Shown here one piece after another: positions 15,745-25,081 of a stretch of DNA of 64,000 nt. Made by a program: the position numbers and the translations under genes. Positions within the stretch are counted from its first letter, which is position 1; every line of letters begins with the position of its first letter. The DNA comes from Cohnella cholangitidis (GTDB lineage: Bacteria > Bacillota > Bacilli > Paenibacillales > Paenibacillaceae), in the NCBI RefSeq assembly GCF_014107495.1, contig NZ_CP041969.1:3955501-4019500 (forward strand). The letters run 5' to 3'. Below the pieces are notes generated by a model, which was not told where the DNA came from, did not search any database, and saw nothing but the letters and a program-made list of their open reading frames with translations.

Positions 15745-18093
15745 ATGGGAAAACAAAAACTGGTGCTGATCGGCAACGGGATGGCTGGAGTCAGGTGTAT
15801 CGAGGAGATTATTAAGCAGGAGCCGGATGCTTTCGAAATTACGATTTTCGGCGGCGAACCTCATCCGAACTATAACCGAATCATGCTTTCCAAGGTGCTG
15901 CAGGGCGATACGCAGATTAAAGATATAACGATCAATGATTGGCAGTGGTACAAAGACAATGGAATTACGCTCTACACGGGCGATCCGGTCGTTCAGATCC
16001 ATACGGGCGAACGCGTCGTTACTAGCAGCAAGGGGGTAACCGCGCGGTACGATAAGCTTATTCTGGCTACCGGTTCTTTGCCTTTCATGCTTCCGTTGCC
16101 GGGGGCGGACTTGCCGGGAGTGACCGCGTTCCGCGATATTAACGATTGCAATACGATGCTGGAAGCATCGCGTAAATATAAGAAAGCTATCGTCATCGGC
16201 GGCGGGCTGCTCGGGATCGAGGCTGCGCGGGGGTTGCTTAATCTCGGAATGGAAGTCGACGTCGTGCACATCTACCACCACATCATGGAACGGCAATTGG
16301 ATGCGGACGCGGCGGAGATGCTCAAGAAGGATCTGGAGAAGCAAGGGATGAAATTCCTGCTGGGCAAGCACACGGAGAAAATTTTAGGCAAAAAAAGAGT
16401 GGAAGGCTTGCAGTTCAAAGACGGTACGAAGGCGCTGGCGGATCTGATCGTCATTGCCGTCGGCGTTCGGCCGAATATTAAGCTGGCTGCGGAAAGCGGC
16501 ATTGAAGTTAACCGGGCGATCGTCGTCAATGACCGAATGGAAACGAATATCCCCAACGTCTATGCTGTCGGAGAATGCGCGGAGCACCGCGGGATGGTAT
16601 ACGGATTGGTTGCGCCTCTCTATGAGCAAGGGAAAGTGCTCGCGAAAACGATCTGCGGAACCGAGACGGAGGGTTATCAGGGCTCCATTCTGTATTCGCA
16701 GCTAAAAGTGTCCGGAGTGGAAGTGTTCTCTGCAGGCGAGATCCGGGATTCCGAAGTGGAAGCTACGTTCAAAATACACGACGGCATTCGCAACAAGTAT
16801 AAGAAGGTAACCGTCCGGGACAATCGCGTCGTTGGCGCGGTATTGTTCGGAGACAGCAGCGAAGGCAACAAGCTTCTCGGATATATCAAGCAGGGCGCGG
16901 ACGTCTCGGTATTGGATCAACAAGCAGGAGGCGGGGCGGATGCGGAGGATGAAGCGATATGCGCCATGTCCGACAAGGAAACGGTGTGTTCCTGCAACGG
17001 CGTAACGAAAGGGGCGATCGTGTCGGCGATTCGCGGCGACAAGCTCGAAACCTTCGAGGAAGTCAGGGAATGCACGAGGGCATCCAGCTCCTGCGGCGGT
17101 TGTAAACCTCTCGTGTCCGCTATTCTTCGGGTAACGTTAGCGAGCGGCGAGGAAGGCGAGGTAGAGAAGAAGACGATTTGCGCGTGCGCGGACTACAGTC
17201 ACGACGAGCTGAAGGAAGCTATCGGACGGCAACGGTTCGGCACGGCTGAAGAAGCGCGTAGACTGCTTGGGTGGAAGGAGGAAGCGGGCTGCTCTGCGTG
17301 CCGTCCTGTAATGAGCTACTATTTGGGCGCTTTGAACGGCGATTCCGATCAATTTGCGGTTGCGCCGTTCGCCGATGGAACGTATTCCATCGTACCCCGA
17401 TTGCATGGGGGGCTGGCCAAGGCAGCGCAATTGCGGCAGATCGCGAGCGTTATGGATAAATACGAAGTTCCGCAAGCGAAGCTCGGGCATGACCGGCTTG
17501 AGCTGTTCGGGATTTCCGATGACAAGCTGGCGGAAGCGGTATCGGAACTGGCCATGCCCGTAGCTTTGGCAAGCTACGGGCATCCCGTGACGGTAACCTC
17601 TTGCGAAGGAATGAAATACGATCCGCTCGCTTTGCGGGATTCGATCGGCATGGCGATCGCTCTGGAACGGCGGTTAGAAGGCTTGCAGATGCCTGCTCCG
17701 TTAACGATCGCCGTATCCGGGAGCCCGTTGCATCGCGCGGGGACGCTTGCCAAGGACATCGGCATCGTCGGAGTTCCCGGGGGCTGGGAAATCTACGTCG
17801 GAGGCAACGCGGGACGATCGCTTCGTCAGGCACAGCTGCTCAGTATCGAGACGATGGACCGGGCGGCGCTGGAACTGGCGGCGGCGTTCCTGCAAGCCTA
17901 CCGCGAACTAGCCTATTACGGCGAAACGACATGGGATTGGATTGATCGGGCAGGGCTCGTGGCGCTGAGGGAAAGATTGTTCAACCGGGCGGAACGCGCC
18001 GGATTCATGGAGCGATTGGATTCGGACAGGGAAATCAGCTTATCCAGATCAATACAACGGCGGCCGGCGGCTGCCTGGGGGCGGGTGAATTAA
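15745..18093 (+). CDS. nasB: Assimilatory nitrate reductase electron-transfer subunit (NasB-like)
   Basis: This 782-residue protein is a paralogue of the nirB product: FAD motif (IGNGMAG), NADH motif (VIGGGLLGIEAARG), two BFD-type [2Fe-2S] domains (VCSCNG, CTRASSSCGGC; ICACAD, GCSACRP) and a nitrite-reductase-like tail. In that tail three of four siroheme-cluster cysteines are lost: CEGMKYD replaces CVGSTFC, and SGSPLHR replaces SGCPRNC. It therefore cannot hold siroheme and most likely passes electrons from NADH to NasC, as NasB does in Bacillus. Its stop abuts the nasC ATG, which supports a two-subunit enzyme. Confidence 0.88.
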   Translation: MGKQKLVLIGNGMAGVRCIEEIIKQEPDAFEITIFGGEPHPNYNRIMLSKVLQGDTQIKDITINDWQWYKDNGITLYTGDPVVQIHTGERVVTSSKGVTARYDKLILATGSLPFMLPLPGADLPGVTAFRDINDCNTMLEASRKYKKAIVIGGGLLGIEAARGLLNLGMEVDVVHIYHHIMERQLDADAAEMLKKDLEKQGMKFLLGKHTEKILGKKRVEGLQFKDGTKALADLIVIAVGVRPNIKLAAESGIEVNRAIVVNDRMETNIPNVYAVGECAEHRGMVYGLVAPLYEQGKVLAKTICGTETEGYQGSILYSQLKVSGVEVFSAGEIRDSEVEATFKIHDGIRNKYKKVTVRDNRVVGAVLFGDSSEGNKLLGYIKQGADVSVLDQQAGGGADAEDEAICAMSDKETVCSCNGVTKGAIVSAIRGDKLETFEEVRECTRASSSCGGCKPLVSAILRVTLASGEEGEVEKKTICACADYSHDELKEAIGRQRFGTAEEARRLLGWKEEAGCSACRPVMSYYLGALNGDSDQFAVAPFADGTYSIVPRLHGGLAKAAQLRQIASVMDKYEVPQAKLGHDRLELFGISDDKLAEAVSELAMPVALASYGHPVTVTSCEGMKYDPLALRDSIGMAIALERRLEGLQMPAPLTIAVSGSPLHRAGTLAKDIGIVGVPGGWEIYVGGNAGRSLRQAQLLSIETMDRAALELAAAFLQAYRELAYYGETTWDWIDRAGLVALRERLFNRAERAGFMERLDSDREISLSRSIQRRPAAAWGRVN

Positions 18094-20211
18094 ATGGAGA
18101 GCAACGTTAAAGCGCTTGAGCCGCAAGGGACGTCGGTATTCGATACGCAGTGTCCATTCTGCAGCGTTCAGTGCAAAATGCAAGTAGTCGAGGAAAGGAA
18201 TCGCGCGCAAGTAAGCTATACGGTTATCCCGAAGCCGAACGCCGCATCGGAAGGCCGCCTGTGCATCAAAGGCATGAACGCTTATCAGCATGCTTTGACC
18301 GCCGAGCGCATTCTGCATCCGATGGCGAAGGTAGACGGACAGTTCGTGCAAATCTCCTGGGAAGAAGCCTACCGGCGGATCATTCATAAATTCACGGAGC
18401 TTCGCAACCGTTACAGCTACGATTCGATCGGAGTTTACGGAGGCGGATCTTTAACGAACGAGACGGCTTACTTGCTCGGTAAATTTGCAAGGGTTGCCTT
18501 GCAAACCAAATATATCGATTACAACGGCCGATTTTGCATGTCCGCGGCCGCTTCCGCGGGCAACAAAACGTTCGGCATGGACCGCGGCTTGACGAATCCG
18601 CTGTCCGACATTCCTCTGGCCAAATGCATCATCCTCGCCGGAACGAATATCGCGGAATGCCAGCCTACGTTGATGCCGTATTTCACCAGGGCGAAGGAGA
18701 ACGGGGCGTACGTCATCGTCATCGATCCTCGGGAGACGGGAACGACGGCGATCGCCGATTTGCATTTGAAGGTCATGCCGGGAATGGACGCCGCGCTTGC
18801 GAACGGCTTGCAGAAAGTTCTGCTCGAGGAAGGGTTGCTGGATAAGGAGTTTCTGTCCGATCGCACGGCAGGGTTCGAGAAGCTGAAATCCCACTTGCAG
18901 CAATTGGATCTTAACGAGATTGCGGAATTAACGGGCGTATCCGTCGAAGACATCCGCAAAGCTGCCATTGCGTATGGTAAGGCGGCAACCGGAATGGTAT
19001 TCACGGCACGTGGGGTCGAGCAGCAGACGGACGGCTATATGGCGGTAAGAAGCTTCTTGAATCTCGTGCTGATGACCGGCAAGATCGGCAAGCCCGGATC
19101 GGGTTACGGGGCGGTAACGGGCCAAGGCAACGGGCAAGGCGGCAGAGAACATGGGCAGAAAGCCGATCAACTGCCGGGTTATCGAATGATCGACAATCCG
19201 GAACATCGGGCCTACGTGGCCGGAGTGTGGGGGATCGATCCGAGTACTTTGCCCGGGAAGGGCGTCTCTGCGTACGAGATGATGGAGAAGGTTCACGCCG
19301 AAGAGATTCGCGCGCTGATCATAATGGGATCCAACCCTATCGTGTCCAACCCGAACGCTAACTTCGTGGAAGAAGGGTTGAAGAAGCTGGATTATCTCGT
19401 CGTCGCGGATATGTTCCTATCGGAAACGGCGCAGTTGGCCGATCTTATTCTTCCCGTCTCCGCGTACATCGAGAATGAAGGAACGCTGACGAATATGGAA
19501 GGCCGCGTTCTATTGCGGGAAGCTAATCGTCCGGTGCCAGGGGAAGCTAAACATGATTGGCAAATTCTATGCGACATCGCGGAAGGGTTGGGGAAAGGGG
19601 AATACTTCGGCTTCCGTTCCGCGGAGTCGATCTTTAACGAACTGCGCTTAGCAAGCAAAGGCGGCATTGCCGATTATTACGGCATTACCTACGATCGGCT
19701 TCGCGAAGAAGAAGGCGTCTACTGGCCTTGTCCGTCTGCGGCGCATAAGAGTACGGGGCGCATATTCGAGGCCGAATTCGCGCATCCGGGCGGCAAGGCG
19801 GAAATCGTAAGCGTGGATAATCATTTGCCGGATGAACCGACGGACGAGCAATATCCGCTCATTCTGACGACGGGGCGCGCGCTGACTCATTATTTAACGG
19901 GCGTGCAGACGCGCAGAAGCCATTCCCTCGCCGCAAGGGATTTCGAATCCTATATGGAAATTCATCCCCGCACGGCCCGGAAGCAAGGGATTAAAGACGC
20001 CTCCTTGGTTCGGTTGCAATCGAGAAGGGGAGATATCGTCGTCCGCAGCCGATATCGGGCCGACATTCGGGAGGATACCGTGTTCGTGCCGATGCACTGG
20101 GGAGATATTCAGAACGTGAACAAGATCACGAATCCCGCTTTGGATCCGACCTGCCGCATGCCGGGCTTCAAGTCTTGCGCGGTTAACGTTGTATCGCTTT
20201 TCCCGCAATGA
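18094..20211 (+). CDS. nasC: Assimilatory nitrate reductase catalytic subunit
   Basis: This 705-residue molybdenum enzyme reduces nitrate to nitrite in the cytoplasm. The N-terminal [4Fe-4S] cysteines are 20, 23, 27 and 57 (CPFCSVQC; LCIKG). The molybdenum ligand is probably C148 in NGRFCMSAAASAG. The Moco body includes GQGNGQGGREHGQKADQLPGYR, typical of NasA/NasC/NapA enzymes, and a C-terminal dinucleotide-binding domain begins near PLILTTGRALTHYLTGVQTR. There is no TAT signal. The ATG begins directly after the nasB stop. The locus lacks nearby molybdenum cofactor and siroheme synthesis genes. Confidence 0.93.
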   Translation: MESNVKALEPQGTSVFDTQCPFCSVQCKMQVVEERNRAQVSYTVIPKPNAASEGRLCIKGMNAYQHALTAERILHPMAKVDGQFVQISWEEAYRRIIHKFTELRNRYSYDSIGVYGGGSLTNETAYLLGKFARVALQTKYIDYNGRFCMSAAASAGNKTFGMDRGLTNPLSDIPLAKCIILAGTNIAECQPTLMPYFTRAKENGAYVIVIDPRETGTTAIADLHLKVMPGMDAALANGLQKVLLEEGLLDKEFLSDRTAGFEKLKSHLQQLDLNEIAELTGVSVEDIRKAAIAYGKAATGMVFTARGVEQQTDGYMAVRSFLNLVLMTGKIGKPGSGYGAVTGQGNGQGGREHGQKADQLPGYRMIDNPEHRAYVAGVWGIDPSTLPGKGVSAYEMMEKVHAEEIRALIIMGSNPIVSNPNANFVEEGLKKLDYLVVADMFLSETAQLADLILPVSAYIENEGTLTNMEGRVLLREANRPVPGEAKHDWQILCDIAEGLGKGEYFGFRSAESIFNELRLASKGGIADYYGITYDRLREEEGVYWPCPSAAHKSTGRIFEAEFAHPGGKAEIVSVDNHLPDEPTDEQYPLILTTGRALTHYLTGVQTRRSHSLAARDFESYMEIHPRTARKQGIKDASLVRLQSRRGDIVVRSRYRADIREDTVFVPMHWGDIQNVNKITNPALDPTCRMPGFKSCAVNVVSLFPQ

Positions 20212-20235
20212 ACTCATAAACGCCATTAAATCAAG

Positions 20236-20260
20236 AAACTCGACCCGGTCGAGTTTTTTT
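20236..20260 (+). terminator. Intrinsic terminator of the nitrate operon
   Basis: The perfect 9-bp stem AAACTCGAC / GTCGAGTTT with loop CCG is followed by more T. Confidence 0.93.
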
Positions 20261-20376
20261 GCGTTTTTATTCCATGACCGCCTTGATGACTGCGGTAACT
20301 GGTCATATTACGTGACGGAGATATACGATAAACGGAGAGTTGAAACCTATCTACGCCGGAAGAGGGAGAGAGCTTA

Positions 20377-21633
20377 ATGGGCAATGCGTACGACATCATT
20401 GTGGTTGGGGCAAGAGTAGCCGGCTCCACGTTAGCTTACTTATTGGCCAAGGAAGGATACAAGGTGCTTCTGCTGGATCGCGGAACGTTTCCGAGCGATA
20501 CGCTGTCCACCCACAACATGTACAGCAATTCGTTAGGCATGCTTCGCGGGTTAGGCATATTGGATGCCGTGCTGGAGACGGCGACTCCGCTTTATCGCAG
20601 AGCGCGAGTGGACTTCGATGGAGCGATTATCGACGGGATTTTTCCGGAATCGGACGGTTTGCAGGGCTGTTTGTGCGTTCGTCGCAAATATTTGGACACG
20701 ATCCTGTTCGACAATGCCAAAGCTGAGCCCGGGGTAACGGCGATCGAAGGCTTTCGCGTGACCTCGTTGATCGTAGAGAACGGAATCGTTAAGGGAGTAG
20801 AAGGGAAACGCAAGGATGGCGATGGAGAGGTCGAAAGGTTTACGGCTCATCTCGTCGCGGGCGCGGACGGCAGATTGTCCAAGGTCAGGGAATGGGCGGG
20901 AAGCGAGCGGAAAATCGTCGTGCCGACGGATTTCGCTTCTTATGTCGCTTACGTTACGAACTTCGAGCAAGCGGGGGAAATCCATGTCGAGTTTTACAAG
21001 AGCAAGGATAAGCTGGCGATCGTATTTCCGACGAGCGACAATCAATACGTGCTCGGAGTGATGTTCCCGCTTACCGACAACGCGTGGATGGCAAGATTCA
21101 AGGCTAGTCCGGAAGCAGGTATACGCGACCTCATCGACGAAGGATTCGCTCACACGACTTTAGCGGACCGGTTTAGGAAAGCCGAGTTTGCGCCATCGGA
21201 GTCCGTCAAGGGCCTGCACGGTTACGATAACGATTGGTTCGTCGGCATGGGCCGAGGCTGGGCGTTGCTTGGGGACGCGCTGTCGTTCAAGGATCCCGCG
21301 GTCGGCCAAGGAATGCACGACGCCTTATATGGAGCGCACATGCTGGCCGAAATCCTGTCGCAATACGCAGCTCAAGATTGGCAGGACAATTGGGAGTCAA
21401 TGGGCGCGGTGTATCAATCGGCCATGGAAGCCAAACTCATGTCCCGCTTCTGGATGGGCTGCCAGTTTACGAAGAACGTGCCGGTTCCTCCGGAAGTGAC
21501 GGCCGCGTACCATCTCGTAGGGCAAGATGCCCAAGCCACGGAAGTGTTCCTAGGCGTCTATAACTACGTGAGCGAACCGGAACATCTTCATGAAGAAATC
21601 GGAAGATTGATCAACCGGGTTGGATCGGCTTAA
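20377..21633 (+). CDS. FAD-dependent oxidoreductase (group A monooxygenase/geranylgeranyl reductase-like)
   Basis: This 418-residue flavoprotein has an N-terminal dinucleotide motif (VVGARVAGSTLA, residues 9-20), a DG-type motif (AGADGRLSKVREWAG) and the second FAD motif (LLGDALSFKDPAVGQGMHDAL, near residues 297-317). These are the three landmarks of the p-hydroxybenzoate hydroxylase fold used by aromatic hydroxylases and geranylgeranyl reductases. A glycine that is usual at position 2 of the first motif is replaced by alanine. It lies after a strong terminator, so it is probably separate from the nitrate operon. The substrate is unknown. Confidence 0.85.
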   Translation: MGNAYDIIVVGARVAGSTLAYLLAKEGYKVLLLDRGTFPSDTLSTHNMYSNSLGMLRGLGILDAVLETATPLYRRARVDFDGAIIDGIFPESDGLQGCLCVRRKYLDTILFDNAKAEPGVTAIEGFRVTSLIVENGIVKGVEGKRKDGDGEVERFTAHLVAGADGRLSKVREWAGSERKIVVPTDFASYVAYVTNFEQAGEIHVEFYKSKDKLAIVFPTSDNQYVLGVMFPLTDNAWMARFKASPEAGIRDLIDEGFAHTTLADRFRKAEFAPSESVKGLHGYDNDWFVGMGRGWALLGDALSFKDPAVGQGMHDALYGAHMLAEILSQYAAQDWQDNWESMGAVYQSAMEAKLMSRFWMGCQFTKNVPVPPEVTAAYHLVGQDAQATEVFLGVYNYVSEPEHLHEEIGRLINRVGSA

Positions 21634-21648
21634 CTCTCCTATTAACGA

Positions 21649-21676
21649 ACAGCCCCGACTTTACGGTCGGGGCTGT
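21649..21676. terminator. Hairpin between convergent genes
   Basis: A perfect 11-bp stem ACAGCCCCGAC / GTCGGGGCTGT with a six-base loop lies 15 bases after the flavoprotein gene and 12 bases from the end of the convergent SLH gene. T-runs are poor on both strands. Confidence 0.65.
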
Positions 21677-21688
21677 CGTCATTATTGT

Positions 21689-22921
21689 TCAGTTCTTCTT
21701 GGCGATGGAGAAAATGACCGTCTTGCTGTCGGCATCGATTCGGATATCGACCGTATCCGTTCCGATCGTCACTTGCTTGGAGGAAACTTTCGTTCCGGCG
21801 TCCACATGGGTACAAACCTCGGTAAACCACTTGCGGAAGGTGGCGGCGTTATATCCGAACAAGTAGTTGGAGAAAGTCTCGACGACTTCCTCGTTACGAG
21901 CGAACGTTCCTTCGCGAAGCCGGATCGTAATTCCGTAGGTGTTGTATTGAGGATCCAGCCATAAGGCGGTTTCCGCCTGCTGCCCGGCTACTCCGGAGGC
22001 CGATGCCGTTAGATTGTCTTTTTCCTTCTGGTCCTTGTACAATCGCAACGTCGTGTCCAACAGTTCATGGTTGGCGCCCCTTAGTTGACCAGCCTGCTTC
22101 AGGACGTCGTAAGCGTCTCGCATTCTTTGGTCGGGGAACACGATCATTTTCGTTCCTCCGCCAACCGTAGGCACGGAGAGCTGCAGCCGATCCGCGGACG
22201 AGCTCGAGACGGCGATTCTTTCTTTTATGTTCTTGAGTCTGTTCAGAAGCACGAGCGATTGCGCTCGGGTCACTTTGTCGCCTACCCCGAAATAACCGTT
22301 CGGATAACCTTGCATGATCCCTTTGGCTAACGCTTCCGCTATGAATTTCTGTTCGCGCTCCGTTGCGCTTATGAGATCTCCGTACGATTGCGCGAGCTTC
22401 TGGCTGAATTGGCCATCCTCCAGAAATTCCGTTTCCTGCAACGTGTAGTAGATGACCTCCGCAACGTTCTCCCTGGTCATGTCGCTTTGGAAATCGCTGT
22501 AACGGCTTTTGTTCAAGAAGTGAAGATCGCTGGCGACGTCGATATATGGCTTAGCCCAGTATCCGACCGTGGCGGGTTTGAAGTCGTAGTAACGGTAGTC
22601 TTGCTTGAGGATCGTCTGATTCTCCGCGCTTAAGGATTGCAAGAACGCGGGGCTCCAGCTTCGTTCCCCGTTCTGATGAAGATCCGAGTAGGATAGGATG
22701 AGCATCTTGATGAATTGGTCCACTTTGACCGGTTGGTCCGGTTGGAAGCTTCCGTTCGGATAACCGTCCAGAATGCCTTTCGCGACCATCTCCGTTATCG
22801 TTTTCTCGGCCCAGTGGCCCTTGATGTCTTTGAAGGGTAGTTCTTGTTGTCCCTGCGCATATGCAGCGCTGCCCGTGCATAATACGGAAATCATTAAAGC
22901 GAATATCGTCCAACGACGCAT
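21689..22921 (-). CDS. S-layer homology domain protein
   Basis: This 410-residue exported protein has a signal peptide (MRRWTIFALMISVLCTGSAAYAQ) and three SLH-like repeats: FKDIKGHWAEKTITEMVAKGILDGYPNG, the region YWAKPYIDVASDLHFLNKSRYSDFQSDMTRENVAEV, and FIAEALAKGIMQGYPNGYFGVGDKVTRAQSLVLLNRL. These anchor it to cell-wall polymer. The C-terminal 180 residues are not recognised. ATG 22921 is chosen because AGGAGG lies 6 bases upstream; an in-frame ATG at 22939 is upstream of that site. It is convergent with the flavoprotein gene. Confidence 0.88.
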   Translation of the reverse strand: MRRWTIFALMISVLCTGSAAYAQGQQELPFKDIKGHWAEKTITEMVAKGILDGYPNGSFQPDQPVKVDQFIKMLILSYSDLHQNGERSWSPAFLQSLSAENQTILKQDYRYYDFKPATVGYWAKPYIDVASDLHFLNKSRYSDFQSDMTRENVAEVIYYTLQETEFLEDGQFSQKLAQSYGDLISATEREQKFIAEALAKGIMQGYPNGYFGVGDKVTRAQSLVLLNRLKNIKERIAVSSSSADRLQLSVPTVGGGTKMIVFPDQRMRDAYDVLKQAGQLRGANHELLDTTLRLYKDQKEKDNLTASASGVAGQQAETALWLDPQYNTYGITIRLREGTFARNEEVVETFSNYLFGYNAATFRKWFTEVCTHVDAGTKVSSKQVTIGTDTVDIRIDADSKTVIFSIAKKN

Positions 22922-23158
22922 GATAATCCTCCTGATCATGAATTGCCAAATGGTGGCTTTATAAGCTAATCATAATCGGGAAAGGTTCGAAACAGCCGGG
23001 ATGACTAAAGAGCCGGGAGACGCGAGCGGTCTTTGGTTATATTTCCTCTAGGTCCGAAGTCATGCAACCCATCTGCGGCAAGATGTTGATAACGTTAAAC
23101 ATTTGCCGGGTTAAATGCCGATATATGAAGTACGAACCACTAAATGGGGGTGCTTCAT

Positions 23159-23713
23159 ATGACTAGGCCGACTATCTTCGTGTTAACCGGTACTAGCGGA
23201 TCAGGCCGCAAAACCGTAGCCAGGAAGACGGGGGAGAAGCTCGGATGGGTACCGGTTCGGTCCTGCACGACCCGTGCGCCGCGCAATCCCGAGCAGCCGG
23301 ATGGAGACTATAAATATATTAGCCGCGAGAAATTCGACGAGTGGGAGCAATCGGGGAAATTCGTGCAAACCGCGACCATCGATAAGAACAAATACGGGAT
23401 ATTGCTTAGCGATCTGGAAGCGGCGATGAAGGATGATCGCGGCGTATGCCTTATTCTGAACCGGGATGGTGCGTCGGCCGTTAAAGAACGATTCGGGGAC
23501 AAGGTCGTACGGATCTTCATCTACGTGGACAAACAAACGGTTCGCGAACGGCTCGAGAGCAAAGGCACCCGGTACGACGTCATCGAGAACTACCTGGAGC
23601 ATTATACGGAGGAAGTTACTTATCGCAAATCATGCGAGCATGTTTTCGAGAACGTAGAATTAAACCGGACGATAGAGCACATTTGCGAAGCGATGAAAAC
23701 GTACGGGGGTTAA
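23159..23713 (+). CDS. Guanylate kinase-like protein with altered P-loop
   Basis: This 184-residue protein has the guanylate-kinase fold: P-loop region GTSGSGRKT (residues 11-19), GMP-site pattern RSCTTRAPRNPEQPDGDYKYIS, lid and core segments. Canonical Gmk has G-x-S-G-x-G-K-[GS]-T; here arginine occupies the lysine position and lysine follows, so ATP binding may be altered. It is probably not the housekeeping gmk, which normally sits near rpoZ. The start is ATG 23159 because GGGGGTG ends 6 bases before it. It is convergent with the germination operon, and its role is unknown. Confidence 0.75.
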   Translation: MTRPTIFVLTGTSGSGRKTVARKTGEKLGWVPVRSCTTRAPRNPEQPDGDYKYISREKFDEWEQSGKFVQTATIDKNKYGILLSDLEAAMKDDRGVCLILNRDGASAVKERFGDKVVRIFIYVDKQTVRERLESKGTRYDVIENYLEHYTEEVTYRKSCEHVFENVELNRTIEHICEAMKTYGG

Positions 23714-23731
23714 CGGAGATGCGTAAATGAA

Positions 23732-24826
23732 TCAAGCCTTCTTCTTGCGAAAAAGCGAGACTAAGTAAAGCAACAGCAACGGAAGAACGGCGCAAGTTAT
23801 TCCCCACATCGGATGAATGCCGGATACGATAAAATTCCAATAGGCCTCGCCGCGAATTCCTACGGATATCGCAATGACCGAGCATAGCAGGGCGAGCGGG
23901 AAAGTAAGCTGTCGATTGTCTTGCGGTACGCCCAATATTTGGTTAAGCGTGAGATGGGCGCAGAAAAAGACGATGGCCGCTTTCATGAAGGAAGCTACGA
24001 TCATGGAATAACCCATAAGCGCCTCGAAACGTTGGAAGATTTCCGTCACCTCGATCGTACGGGCTACCTCGAACATGGAGTATTTGCGTTCTCCCGCGAG
24101 CGGTCCGAACGTCATCAAGGTTATTAGCGTGACGATCAGCAATGACGCGGAGTTCAGGAGAAGCGCCAGCGCCATTTTGCGGCCCGTACGATCGTTCGGT
24201 TTCCGCTTAACGTAAGGAAGAATCATGCTGAACAGGACGATCTCGCCATAAGGAAAGCCGAACGTGAAGTATATTCCGTGCAACAGCGGCTTCATCCCTT
24301 CGTTGACGACGGGCAGTAGAAAATGCCAATTGAGATTAAGCGAAGAAAGCGAAATGTTGAATACGACGAAAATCATGACGCTCGCCATCAACAATCCGAA
24401 CATCCCCGCGATTTGCCCTAAGCCCGCCCGAACGGTAAGGGCTACGGCCATGATTATAAGGATAATAAAAACCGTATGTTCGGTATTTCGCATCATGGAG
24501 CTTTTGAGGAACAACGCGATATCCATGGTAATCCCGGCGATCATCTCAAGCTGAAGGGACAAAAATAACAAACCGAGCACGATCGCCAGGGGTCTGCCGA
24601 TCAACTTCGAGGCGTACTGGACATAAGTCATGTCGGGATAGCGGTCGGCCAGCCATACGATGGGATAAAGCAGCATTAAGCCGAGCGCGGTCGAGGCGAG
24701 AAGGCTGATCCACGCGCCCGCATGGCTGAACGATATGAGAGGAGCCGGGATGTTGATGATGGAAGAGCCCGTCATGAAAGTGAACAGCAATACCGCGCCT
24801 TGATTGGGGGTGAGCGCGTTTCTCAT
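23732..24826 (-). CDS. gerB: Spore germination permease (GerAB family)
   Basis: This 364-residue integral membrane protein of the APC superfamily has about 10 transmembrane helices and matches the B subunit of a GerA-type nutrient receptor, which binds germinant in the spore inner membrane. The N-terminus (LTPNQGAVLLFTFMTGSSIINIP) and the following helices are typical. It is the last gene of a minus-strand operon gerA-gerC-small gene-gerB. Its germinant is unknown. Confidence 0.9.
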   Translation of the reverse strand: MRNALTPNQGAVLLFTFMTGSSIINIPAPLISFSHAGAWISLLASTALGLMLLYPIVWLADRYPDMTYVQYASKLIGRPLAIVLGLLFLSLQLEMIAGITMDIALFLKSSMMRNTEHTVFIILIIMAVALTVRAGLGQIAGMFGLLMASVMIFVVFNISLSSLNLNWHFLLPVVNEGMKPLLHGIYFTFGFPYGEIVLFSMILPYVKRKPNDRTGRKMALALLLNSASLLIVTLITLMTFGPLAGERKYSMFEVARTIEVTEIFQRFEALMGYSMIVASFMKAAIVFFCAHLTLNQILGVPQDNRQLTFPLALLCSVIAISVGIRGEAYWNFIVSGIHPMWGITCAVLPLLLLYLVSLFRKKKA

Positions 24827-24832
24827 TCGGGG

Positions 24833-25075
24833 TCATCCCTTCGGATTGAGATAGGACAATAGCGCCTTCACGACTCCGCCGAAGATAAAAGTCGCCGTAT
24901 CGAGATAGGAGTAAGAGCGAAGTTTACCGCTATAGACAAGCAAGTGATAAACCGATAAACCCAACAAAGCCGCATAAACGGCCTTAATCCGCCACCGGGC
25001 GGCGTTTAGTTTATCGTAGAACCAATCATGCACGAGAAAGGCGATCCATATCGCCCCTAACAAGAAATACATCAT
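24833..25075 (-). CDS. Small membrane protein in the ger operon
   Basis: This 80-residue protein has an N-terminal hydrophobic segment (YFLLGAIWIAFLVHDWF) and a second one (AVYAALLGLSVYHLLVY), so two membrane passes are likely. It lies 6 bases before gerB and 6 bases after gerC on the same strand. Small two-pass D-type accessory proteins occur in some Bacillus germinant-receptor operons and modulate the receptor; this may be such a subunit. Sequence alone gives no firm family. Confidence 0.7.
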   Translation of the reverse strand: MMYFLLGAIWIAFLVHDWFYDKLNAARWRIKAVYAALLGLSVYHLLVYSGKLRSYSYLDTATFIFGGVVKALLSYLNPKG

Positions 25076-25081
25076 TTAGAA

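Noticed and set aside
15673-16371. Minus-strand frame of 232 codons
   Set aside because: It is the antisense shadow of nasB; the sense frame has all expected motifs.
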